Below, piece by piece: positions 1 through 5,241 of a stretch of DNA of 5,544 bases. A program made the translations under genes and the position numbers. The stretch is from positions 1 to 5,544 of the forward strand of contig JACZIY010000447.1 of assembly GCA_014860845.1 (NCBI GenBank), in the 5' to 3' direction. How positions within the stretch are numbered: position 1 is the stretch's first letter; each line of letters begins with the position of its first letter. The notes beneath the pieces were generated by a model that saw only the letters and a program-made list of their open reading frames with translations, was not told the origin of the DNA and made no database searches. The stretch comes from Anaerolineaceae bacterium (GTDB lineage Bacteria; Chloroflexota; Anaerolineae; Anaerolineales; Anaerolineaceae).

Positions 1-218
1 TTTATTTGCAGAAATAATGGAGAGATCAGAATGAGTTTAGCATAGTGAATCGTTTGCAGACAAACAGTTCAAATGCTTTACCCTTACGAAGACAGTCACT
101 GATTTAGCCAGACCTGATGATTCGGGCTTCTGTGAGTCAGGGTTGATACTCTCTGCGTAGTTATGTATGCGCGGATATCAGCAACTTCCTCAGGTTATTG
201 TCAAATACTACACTACTC
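1..218. other. intergenic stretch, no gene seen
   Basis: This segment follows the stop of the 525-residue gene and runs to the window edge. I see no reading frame of useful length with a ribosome binding site, no tRNA-like fold and no clean terminator. Two weak dyads are present: GTTTG-caga-CAAAC at 52-65, and CCTGA/TCAGG arms about 19 bases apart around 112-140. Neither is followed by a T-run on the minus strand, so the 3' end of the upstream transcript is not defined here. Confidence 0.6.
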
Positions 219-1796
219 CTATGGTCTCTGCAGTGGAATCACCATAGCTGGCAGGATGTAATTGTCATTCGGTCCGCGTTGGCTGCCTAAAGGCATATAA
301 TCCCGTAAAGAGATAGAAAGTTTATTGCAGGTAGCGGCGGTTGGGTCGTCACACAACGGCAGATCGGAGTCAGAAATCTCCAGGCAGTGACCGCCAGTTA
401 AAGTTTCCAACCCGCTGCAGTCCCGGGTGAAATAATAGACGAAGAATTTATCGGTATTGTTCACCTCAGTGGCATAAGCGCTGGCTGTGTTTGCCAGGTC
501 TGTGTCGGATCGGTTTTCGAAACCTAACATTCGAATCGTCGCCGTCAATCCCAATCCGACATAGGTGGCATTATGGGTGCGGGTGCCAAGGGTGCCAACG
601 ACAGCATAGATATTATTTTCATATAAGGGTAAAGGAAAGGAATATTGGTAGGAGGTGTCCTGCGTGTCTGCCAGGCAGTTCATCCCAATCTGAGAACATT
701 TCGGCCCTACCATGTTAATCGGGGCGGGTTGCACTCTCAACATCTGCATGGCGTTCAATGCGACTACAGGTTGTCCCCAGCGATAGCTGACCGCCTTTAC
801 CAGGTTGATCAGGTCAGGTTTTAAATAAAACTCATCCGATATTGCCCTTTCTTGCGGTTCTGTGAAGTCCGGGTATTCCATGGGTGGTCGGCCTGATTTG
901 GTATCACGGACTCGTAGAACGACCAGTGGCAGGTCAGTTCTCCAGGTATCCGAAGGGGTTCCCTGGCTTCCACCGTCTTCCGGCATGGCGTAACGCAGGA
1001 TGGTGACAAAATCATCCGCTGCCTCGTCGAGCCCCAGGTTCATATTGGCAGGGATTGGTTCGGTGAAGATATCCTCTTGCTTTACTGATATCCTATTCAA
1101 TGTTTTCCGAATCGTTTTATCCATGAATTGGTCCGGAGTGATGATGAAATAGCGCTGCTGATCGAAAGTTGCTCCAGATTGTTCTGCGATGACTACATGA
1201 TTAATGCTGTTGCTGAGGCTGGCCAGATTGACCACGCGCTCAGGATTCTGCGGCACTTTCAGGAAGAACATTCTCATTAATGGTGGTTTGTCCTTCATGA
1301 ACAAATAGGTCGCGCTATCCGTGTCGAATGCATATTGACGGGTGAAAAGATAGGTCTGGAAGCCTAAATAGGATGCTGGTGGCGGGAGGACACCCAGGAT
1401 GATGATCGCTTCGCGCGGGTCAAGACGGTAGGAGGTGGAAAAGCCATCGATATTAATACCAAAGGCTTCGTCTGTGGCGGGATCGATAAACTCCTCGGGC
1501 CAGCTGGGGACTGAAAATAGCACATATGGCGCGGCGGGATTATTCCCATAGCAATTCCCCAATTCCTGGAAGGAGACAGGGCAATCTTCTTCGGTATACA
1601 ATTTGAAATAGCCACGTTCGACCTCATAACCCTGTTGTTTCAGGTCGTTCATCAGGCGCCGGGCAACACGCTCGACTTGGCCAGGAACTTTATTCTCCGG
1701 CATCGGGCTTTTGCTTTTTACCGGGAGCTCCACCAAGGTAAGAAAGAGAATAAATACAATCGACAAAATAACCAGGATGTTCGGCTTATGTTTCAT
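219..1796 (-). CDS. uncharacterised exported protein with four cysteine pairs
   Basis: I do not recognise this 525-residue protein and assign no function. The N-terminus (MKHKPN followed by a hydrophobic run at about 7-23) looks like a Sec signal or an uncleaved membrane anchor. There is no lipobox cysteine and no clear AxA cleavage site. The remainder is soluble and mixed alpha/beta in character. It has exactly eight cysteines in close pairs: C72/C82, C367/C374, C460/C471 and C482/C490. This fits disulfides in an extracytoplasmic domain. Recognisable patches are 'NCYGNNPAAPY' (81-91), 'LPPPASYLGFQTYLF' (137-151) and an acidic 'ADDFVTILRYAMPED' (260-274). None is a catalytic motif I know. The start is supported by GGAG on the minus strand six bases before the ATG. 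A good promoter lies upstream, after the MFS gene, so it is probably transcribed alone. The length and intact frame argue for a real gene. The role could be binding or enzymatic at the cell surface. Confidence 0.85.
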   Translation of the reverse strand: MKHKPNILVILSIVFILFLTLVELPVKSKSPMPENKVPGQVERVARRLMNDLKQQGYEVERGYFKLYTEEDCPVSFQELGNCYGNNPAAPYVLFSVPSWPEEFIDPATDEAFGINIDGFSTSYRLDPREAIIILGVLPPPASYLGFQTYLFTRQYAFDTDSATYLFMKDKPPLMRMFFLKVPQNPERVVNLASLSNSINHVVIAEQSGATFDQQRYFIITPDQFMDKTIRKTLNRISVKQEDIFTEPIPANMNLGLDEAADDFVTILRYAMPEDGGSQGTPSDTWRTDLPLVVLRVRDTKSGRPPMEYPDFTEPQERAISDEFYLKPDLINLVKAVSYRWGQPVVALNAMQMLRVQPAPINMVGPKCSQIGMNCLADTQDTSYQYSFPLPLYENNIYAVVGTLGTRTHNATYVGLGLTATIRMLGFENRSDTDLANTASAYATEVNNTDKFFVYYFTRDCSGLETLTGGHCLEISDSDLPLCDDPTAATCNKLSISLRDYMPLGSQRGPNDNYILPAMVIPLQRP

Positions 1797-1800
1797 AGGG

Positions 1801-1806
1801 ATCTCC
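1801..1806 (-). promoter_or_regulatory. ribosome binding site of the 525-residue gene
   Basis: On the minus strand this reads GGAGAT. Its GGAG core sits six bases before the ATG at 1796, which fixes the start of the exported protein. Confidence 0.6.
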
Positions 1807-1896
1807 GTTATTCAATTGTTCGTATGTTGGATAGACTACAGTTCTTGGTGCATAGAGATAGGCTTGGGAGAGGAACGAGTAGGTTTATGTAAATTT

Positions 1897-1924
1897 ATTA
1901 TACGCCTTTGGATGTGGAAAACAA
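1897..1924 (-). promoter_or_regulatory. sigma70-type promoter for the 525-residue gene
   Basis: On the minus strand a perfect TATAAT -10 box (1897-1902) lies 16 bases after TTGTTT (1919-1924). The latter matches three of six bases of the -35 consensus. Transcription would start near 1890 and give a leader of about 94 bases before the ATG. It is placed just after the hairpin that follows the MFS gene, which makes sense for a separate transcription unit. The -10 box is convincing and the -35 is weak. Confidence 0.55.
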
Positions 1925-1955
1925 TATTTTTCATGTTATATAACTGGCTGGCAAA

Positions 1956-1973
1956 TCCGGGATTTGTCCCGGA
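1956..1973 (-). terminator. hairpin after the MFS gene, possible weak terminator
   Basis: Perfect 7-base arms TCCGGGA and TCCCGGA flank a 4-base loop. The hairpin lies 60-77 bases past the MFS stop and just upstream of the next promoter. On the minus strand it is followed by only three Ts (TTTGCC), so termination would be weak or factor-assisted. It may instead be a simple repeat. Confidence 0.4.
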
Positions 1974-2032
1974 ACATTCCACCAATTGCATGCAAGGATT
2001 TTCTATCATAAGGAGAAGTCCTCAGGCTGGAA

Positions 2033-3244
2033 CTACCCTGATTTTTTCGGATCTTTCATAAACAGGATCATTATCGAACTGATGACCAACAATCCGACCA
2101 TAAGCAGCAGGGACAGGGTAAATGAGCCGTCCTGTGTTTTTAGTTGATCCATGATGGTCACAAAAACGACAGATGCTTGCCCAAAAAGTTGGATCAACCC
2201 ATTGGAGGTACCTTCCGGGGTGGGATTGGTGATCTCGGCAGCGTATTGCATACCAATCGGATTGGCGCTGACCAGGAAGAATCCCATCCAGAATGATGAG
2301 AGGAATAACAACCAGGCTGTGGTGGCATAGGTGACACCGATCAACCCTGGGATCGCCAGGGCAAATCCAAGCATGATGAAGATTTGGCGTTTACGGCTCC
2401 TATCCGAGATGATAGGCATGACCACAGCCCCCACCAGTCCACCGCCCAGCATGAGCGCACCCAGGGTACCGGCATCGTCCGGGGTAAAGCCGCGCAAACG
2501 GATGATCGGTTCAACCCAGGTGGTGATCCCGTTGAAAAGTCCCAATCCGACAAAGGAAATAAACAGGTAGATCCAAAAACTGGGGACGCTGAGGGCATGC
2601 TTTAGACCATCCAACATGAGGGCACGCGAGTCCTCACCGGGCAAACCAGGAGGTGTGGCTGGTTTTTCTCGCGCCAAAATGAGAAATAACATAGTCGAGA
2701 AAGCGGCGATGATGCCGTAGAGCAATTGAATTTGGTCGATCGACATAGTCTTCACCAACTCCGGCGTCATGATCATGCCCAGGGCAGTTCCAACCAGGCT
2801 AGCAAGTGTGACCAATCCCACCACTGTGGCACGTTCTTTATGCCCGAACCACAAGGCGGGCACTTTTGTCCATGAATTCAACATAAACGGCTGAGCGAAG
2901 GCGATGCCGATTGTGCTGGCTAAAACTAATCCATAGTTGTCCCCCACCAGTCCGCGCATGACACCAAATACAGCCATCAGAATAGCACCGATGCTGACAG
3001 TTTTGCGGAAACCAAAGGTGTCAATTCCCCAGGACACCGGGATGGAGAGTGGAATAAAAGCGATCATGAAGACCATGGAAAGCAACCCGATTCTTGAATC
3101 GGAGACGTTATAGAATTTTGACGCCAGGATGGTGATAGGAGCGAAGGCGATCCATAGAAGCTGGATGGTTATATTGACAAACATAAACACAGCCAGGACA
3201 ACCCAGCGATATGGATAGAGTTTGTAGGTAGATTCTTCAGACAT
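2033..3244 (-). CDS. MFS transporter, FLVCR-like
   Basis: This is a 403-residue major facilitator superfamily protein of the inner membrane with about twelve hydrophobic segments and a cytoplasmic central loop near 191-215. Similarity to the FLVCR family (eukaryotic heme/choline/ethanolamine carriers) is visible by eye. Matching patches are 'FYNVSDSRIGLLSMVFM' (44-60), the motif A-like 'WGIDTFGFRK' (72-81), 'ALWFGHKERAT' (130-140) and 'LGTALG'-type 'VGTALG' (151-156). 'REKPATPPG' (192-200) and 'PEGTSNG' (343-349) also match. W31 in TM1 lines up with the ligand-stacking tryptophan of human FLVCRs. The substrate in bacteria is unknown to me. I chose the ATG at 3244 because AAGGAG ends six bases before it. 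A TTG at 3283 and an ATG at 3268 would add 13 or 8 residues but lack such a site. No neighbour hints at the substrate. Confidence 0.88.
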   Translation of the reverse strand: MSEESTYKLYPYRWVVLAVFMFVNITIQLLWIAFAPITILASKFYNVSDSRIGLLSMVFMIAFIPLSIPVSWGIDTFGFRKTVSIGAILMAVFGVMRGLVGDNYGLVLASTIGIAFAQPFMLNSWTKVPALWFGHKERATVVGLVTLASLVGTALGMIMTPELVKTMSIDQIQLLYGIIAAFSTMLFLILAREKPATPPGLPGEDSRALMLDGLKHALSVPSFWIYLFISFVGLGLFNGITTWVEPIIRLRGFTPDDAGTLGALMLGGGLVGAVVMPIISDRSRKRQIFIMLGFALAIPGLIGVTYATTAWLLFLSSFWMGFFLVSANPIGMQYAAEITNPTPEGTSNGLIQLFGQASVVFVTIMDQLKTQDGSFTLSLLLMVGLLVISSIMILFMKDPKKSG

Positions 3245-3250
3245 TGCAGG

Positions 3251-3256
3251 CTCCTT
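3251..3256 (-). promoter_or_regulatory. ribosome binding site deciding the MFS start
   Basis: AAGGAG on the minus strand, six bases before the ATG at 3244. It lies inside the extended reading frame that begins at a TTG at 3283, and it favours the shorter 403-residue protein, whose N-terminus 'MSEESTYKLYPYRWVVL' enters TM1 directly. Confidence 0.75.
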
Positions 3257-3300
3257 CGTTTTCACCATCTTTTCAATTGTCAATTAGGCTGGAAAATTGC

Positions 3301-3315
3301 TAAGATGTTATCTTA
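3301..3315. promoter_or_regulatory. short palindrome upstream of the MFS gene, possible operator
   Basis: Perfect 6-base arms TAAGAT and ATCTTA are separated by 3 bases. The dyad is 57-71 bases upstream of the MFS ATG, in the only space available for that gene's promoter. An operator role is inferred from position and symmetry only. No confident -10/-35 pair is visible around it. Confidence 0.25.
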
Positions 3316-3354
3316 TCATGAATAGCTCATTCATCCGGACACAACTTAAAACCA

Positions 3355-3382
3355 AAAAGAGCGGTTTTCGTTCCGCTCTTTT
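3355..3382 (-). terminator. intrinsic terminator of the small secreted protein gene
   Basis: The 10-base arms AAAAGAGCGG (3355-3364) and CCGCTCTTTT (3373-3382) are perfectly complementary around an 8-base loop. On the minus strand the stem ends in CTCTTTTT and further Ts follow. It begins 28 bases past the TAA of the 158-residue gene. The A/T arms make it nearly symmetric, so it could also stop transcription coming from the other strand. Confidence 0.85.
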
Positions 3383-3409
3383 GATGTTTGTGTTGTGAAT
3401 AGTTTCTGA

Positions 3410-3886
3410 TTACCAGTTTCGTCCGCGCGCCATGCCTTGTTGGAGATATAGTGGGACAACTTCGCCATCTACCAGGCAGGTGCCGTCAGCTAAGTATTGA
3501 CCACCGGGAGCGAATTCAGCATTGTCACCACTGGCTATAAATCCACGTCCCATCCAGCCAGCGCTGCGACCACCGAAATTTCCTACTGGCAGAAGTGCCT
3601 GAGCATCTTCCAAGTTCATTCCTTTTGCAACTGCGATCTCGATAATGGTTTCACCAGCATCAATTCGTGCTTCCAGATCTACAACTGAAATACCCAACGC
3701 CTCAGAGAAAGCAGCCAGGATTTCATCATGGTACAATCCTAAACCATCTTCGGTCTGCAGTTGTTCACGAACTGCAGAACCATTCCCATTACCCGGGTTT
3801 CCACCATAAGCGTAAACGCTCGACACGACACCAAAACTTGCTACTAACACGGCTGCTACTAATACAGCAATTAAACTCTTTTTCAT
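3410..3886 (-). CDS. small exported protein with a helical motif
   Basis: This is a 158-residue exported protein of unknown function. The N-terminus is a classic Sec signal peptide: KK, a long hydrophobic run at 4-24, and a likely cut after 'SSVYA' at residue 26. The mature part starts with a Gly/Asn-rich linker (28-37). It continues with an acidic helical segment at about 50-98, 'YHDEILAAFSEALGISVVDL' plus 'DAGETIIEIAVAKGM'. This resembles the helix pair 'ALGI..eeLe..l..GeTl.eIA...G' common in small exported proteins of Gram-positives and Chloroflexi (DUF2680-like; family assignment is from memory). A Gly-rich stretch with Trp and Phe follows, then a tail 'YLADGTCLVDGEVVPLYL' with the only cysteine, C137. 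AAGGAG sits seven bases or fewer before the ATG. It has its own terminator and no close partner, so it is probably monocistronic. It could be a surface or matrix protein. Confidence 0.85.
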   Translation of the reverse strand: MKKSLIAVLVAAVLVASFGVVSSVYAYGGNPGNGNGSAVREQLQTEDGLGLYHDEILAAFSEALGISVVDLEARIDAGETIIEIAVAKGMNLEDAQALLPVGNFGGRSAGWMGRGFIASGDNAEFAPGGQYLADGTCLVDGEVVPLYLQQGMARGRNW

Positions 3887-3892
3887 TTCAAA

Positions 3893-3898
3893 CTCCTT
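3893..3898 (-). promoter_or_regulatory. ribosome binding site of the small exported protein
   Basis: AAGGAG on the minus strand, six bases before the ATG at 3886. It supports the start that gives an intact signal peptide. Confidence 0.75.
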
Positions 3899-3919
3899 GT
3901 AATTTTTTCTTTTTTATTT

Positions 3920-3936
3920 GTAACTTTGTTTGTTAC
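3920..3936. promoter_or_regulatory. GTAAC/GTTAC dyad upstream of the small exported protein gene
   Basis: Arms GTAAC (3920-3924) and GTTAC (3932-3936) are exact complements, separated by 7 bases. The dyad is 34-50 bases upstream of the ATG, in an AT-rich leader with T-runs on the plus strand. It could be a repressor operator or a leader hairpin. I cannot place a convincing promoter here, though TATCAT on the minus strand near 3947-3952 is a possible -10 box. Confidence 0.25.
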
Positions 3937-4034
3937 TTATGATCCCTATGATACAAGGAGGTTATTGGGAAAGTGTTAAGATTTATTTTGGATGTTGTTT
4001 GTGTTTTTTGCGTAAAAGGTCGGTCAAAGCAAGA

Positions 4035-4053
4035 GGTGGATTTAGAATCCACC
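4035..4053. repeat. 19-base perfect dyad after the VOC gene
   Basis: Arms GGTGGATT (4035-4042) and AATCCACC (4046-4053) surround a 3-base loop. The dyad begins nine bases past the VOC stop. There is no T-run on the minus strand after it, so a standard terminator is unlikely, although it could still stabilise the 3' end of the message. Its inner arms GGATT/AATCC are the same as in the first palindrome at 4549-4560, which suggests a related short repeat. Confidence 0.5.
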
Positions 4054-4061
4054 CTACTGCT

Positions 4062-4448
4062 CTACTCACTTCGCAACCCGGGCAGACGGTCGTCGGTTAA
4101 GCCGTAAAGATGCCCATCAGGTGCGCGGAAGTTGGTCCAGGCGTGTTTTTCAGCCACATATACAGGACCGACGAACTCAATCCCGATGGCTTCCATCTCC
4201 TGACGGGCTTGGTGCACATCATCCACCAGGAATTCTGCTTTGGGACATTCCATTTTTTCCAGCTCGGGTTGACTTGCGTCGATTTGAGGTGCCATAATCT
4301 CAAAGACGTCGCCATTGGGCATCAGAAATACTGCCATATCGTCTTTAGTTACTACCTGTTTCAACCCGAGTTTCTCGGAACAAAATGCCACCATTTCATC
4401 GAATTTTTGTGTCCGGCTTCCCAGCCATGCGATTCCTTTAAGTTCCAT
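4062..4448 (-). CDS. VOC (glyoxalase/bleomycin-resistance) family protein
   Basis: This is a 128-residue single-chain vicinal oxygen chelate protein, the usual length for the family, which folds as two beta-alpha-beta-beta-beta modules. The first module covers about residues 4-54: 'GIAWLGSRTQKFDEMVAFCS' then 'LGLK', 'MAVFLMPNGDVFEIM'. The second covers about 70-118: 'AEFLVDDVHQARQEMEAIGI' and 'WTNFRAPDGHLYGL'. Of the usual metal ligands only E50 in 'VFEIM' is where expected. The first-strand histidine position holds W8 or its neighbours, the second-module start has F73, and the final strand has Y115 in 'HLYGL' instead of Glu. It may therefore bind a ligand without the classic metal site, and no substrate can be named. 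GGAGG lies five bases before the ATG. Its own extended -10 box upstream suggests independent transcription from DinB. Confidence 0.88.
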   Translation of the reverse strand: MELKGIAWLGSRTQKFDEMVAFCSEKLGLKQVVTKDDMAVFLMPNGDVFEIMAPQIDASQPELEKMECPKAEFLVDDVHQARQEMEAIGIEFVGPVYVAEKHAWTNFRAPDGHLYGLTDDRLPGLRSE

Positions 4449-4453
4449 GTCAA

Positions 4454-4458
4454 CCTCC
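4454..4458 (-). promoter_or_regulatory. ribosome binding site of the VOC gene
   Basis: GGAGG on the minus strand, five bases before the ATG at 4448. It is a strong site. Confidence 0.75.
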
Positions 4459-4481
4459 GATGACGATTTGTGTTGTTGATG

Positions 4482-4490
4482 AGTATAGCA
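4482..4490 (-). promoter_or_regulatory. extended -10 promoter of the VOC gene
   Basis: On the minus strand this reads TGCTATACT, which is a TGn element plus a -10 box with five of six consensus bases. Transcription would begin near 4475, giving a leader of about 27 bases that contains the GGAGG site. No good -35 is seen (TTCAAT at a 19-base spacing is the best), as expected for extended -10 promoters. The identical 9-mer occurs before the DUF1905 gene. Confidence 0.5.
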
Positions 4491-4521
4491 TGATAGGTGA
4501 TGGGCTATTGAACTGTGATGT

Positions 4522-4539
4522 ATTTGATTTATTTGATTT
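4522..4539. repeat. tandem 9-mer
   Basis: ATTTGATTT is repeated exactly twice head to tail, next to the palindrome cluster and about 30 bases upstream of the VOC -10 box. The AT-rich track could act as an UP-like element or be simple slippage sequence. No function is shown. Confidence 0.5.
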
Positions 4540-4548
4540 GATCACCAC

Positions 4549-4654
4549 GGATTGAAATCCATATCTGAACCTGGTCAAACCGGTTTCAACCGGTTGGATG
4601 TGAAATCTGTTTTATCAGGTTTGGGATTGATAACCTGTGGTTTCAACCACAGGT
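4549..4654. repeat. cluster of three REP-like palindromes
   Basis: Three perfect dyads lie between the DinB stop and the VOC promoter. Palindrome 1 (4549-4560) has arms GGATT/AATCC around GA. Palindrome 2 (4578-4595) has arms AACCGGTT/AACCGGTT around TC. Palindrome 3 (4633-4654) has arms ACCTGTGGTT/AACCACAGGT around TC. All share the core TTTCAA. In number 1 the core is on the opposite strand to 2 and 3, as in the head-to-head pairs of REP/REPIN elements. A further CAGGTT/AACCTG pair (4616-4621, 4632-4637) links the spacer to palindrome 3. None has a T-run after it on the minus strand, so they are not ordinary terminators, but they may fold in the 3' region of the DinB message. Confidence 0.65.
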
Positions 4655-4690
4655 GGCTGAATCTCCCAAGTCGTTTTCACAAAACCCGCG

Positions 4691-5200
4691 TTACCCAGCC
4701 TCTGTTTTTCTTTTGTTCTGTCCCAAAAACATATGCAGTTGAGCAGCATGCTCCTGGACATGTCGCATGACGTAAAGCAACAGCTCGGCATAGGGTAAAT
4801 CCCCCCAGGCGAAGGAACACATCCGGTTGGCTTGTACTAAGGTGAGGGAATCGATGGTTTGCTGGTAATTGTTTCGACAATCATCCAGGTAGCCGAGCAG
4901 CTCTTCACGGGTGTACACGCGCGGCAGGGTTTCGTTGTCTTGCATTTCGACCAGATCGAACTCAGCCGGGGGTGAGAAACCTTCTTCAGCGCCGGTTAAG
5001 TAAAGATCCATCCAAAAGAGGGTATGGTAGCAAAGATACCAGAATTGGGAAAAACCTTTCGCCACCCACTGATCGGGTTCGTCCTCCCAAAGTTGTCTTT
5101 CCCAGAGTTCATCCGGGCAGTCACGTAAGGCATTGCCGAAGGAATCAATTGTGATGCTGAATTGCCGCCAGAGATTGTCATTGTTAATAATTGACACCAT
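4691..5200 (-). CDS. DinB/YfiT-type four-helix protein
   Basis: This is a 169-residue protein of the DinB-like superfamily, cytoplasmic four-helix bundles that hold a divalent metal and often act as thiol-dependent transferases. The length is typical. The expected metal triad is visible: H59 in 'WYLCYHTLFWMDLYL' at the end of helix 2, and H147 and H151 in 'MRHVQEHAAQLHMFLG' of the last helix (H156 is an extra histidine). The N-terminal helix is at about 7-26, and an acidic, Trp-rich loop spans 31-48. 'YTREELLGYLDDCRNNYQQT' (96-115) is the third helix. The substrate and thiol cofactor cannot be told. AAGGAG lies four bases before the ATG at 5200. A GTG at the next codon would give a more usual spacing and differs by one residue. 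It follows DUF1905 by 41 bases with no terminator, so the two are probably one operon. The palindrome cluster lies just downstream. Confidence 0.9.
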   Translation of the reverse strand: MVSIINNDNLWRQFSITIDSFGNALRDCPDELWERQLWEDEPDQWVAKGFSQFWYLCYHTLFWMDLYLTGAEEGFSPPAEFDLVEMQDNETLPRVYTREELLGYLDDCRNNYQQTIDSLTLVQANRMCSFAWGDLPYAELLLYVMRHVQEHAAQLHMFLGQNKRKTEAG

Positions 5201-5204
5201 TTTT

Positions 5205-5210
5205 CTCCTT
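5205..5210 (-). promoter_or_regulatory. ribosome binding site of the DinB gene
   Basis: AAGGAG on the minus strand, in the 41-base gap after the DUF1905 stop. Spacing to the ATG is short (4 bases). Spacing to the following GTG codon is 7. Confidence 0.7.
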
Positions 5211-5241
5211 GGAAGTTTTCACTTTTTATCAGTCAAATAAA

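Noticed and set aside
52..65. GTTTG-caga-CAAAC hairpin near the left edge as a terminator
   Set aside because: The arms are only 5 bases with low GC, there is no T-run on either side, and it lies more than 150 bases past the last stop.
1635..2061. Plus-strand open frames of 85 and 116 codons overlapping the start of the 525-residue gene
   Set aside because: They are antisense to a well-supported gene and its promoter, have no ribosome binding site and resemble no family. The 116-codon frame ends in the MFS 3' end.
2331..2605. Short overlapping frames on both strands within the MFS gene
   Set aside because: The MFS protein explains this stretch fully with clear membrane segments. These frames are biased by its codon pattern.
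3278..3283. TTGACA on the minus strand, a perfect -35 hexamer upstream of the MFS gene
   Set aside because: The sequence 16-18 bases downstream (around AACGAA) is nothing like a -10 box, and the position would put the transcript start at or inside the gene.
3954..3961. AAGGAGG-like sequence on the plus strand as a ribosome binding site
   Set aside because: No start codon with an open frame follows at a suitable distance.
4110..4463. Plus-strand open frame of 117 codons
   Set aside because: It is a mirror frame of the VOC gene on the opposite strand, with no start signals.
4549..4654. CRISPR array
   Set aside because: The palindromes are too short, differ in their arms, and are unevenly spaced (centres 32 and 57 bases apart). 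No true direct repeat of 24 or more bases is present.
4673..4685. GTTTT-cac-AAAAC dyad just past the DinB stop as a terminator
   Set aside because: The stem is weak and almost all A/T, and no T-run follows on the minus strand.
4552..4770. Open frame on the plus strand (72 codons)
   Set aside because: It runs through the palindrome cluster and into the 3' end of DinB on the other strand. It has no ribosome binding site and a low-complexity, non-protein-like translation.
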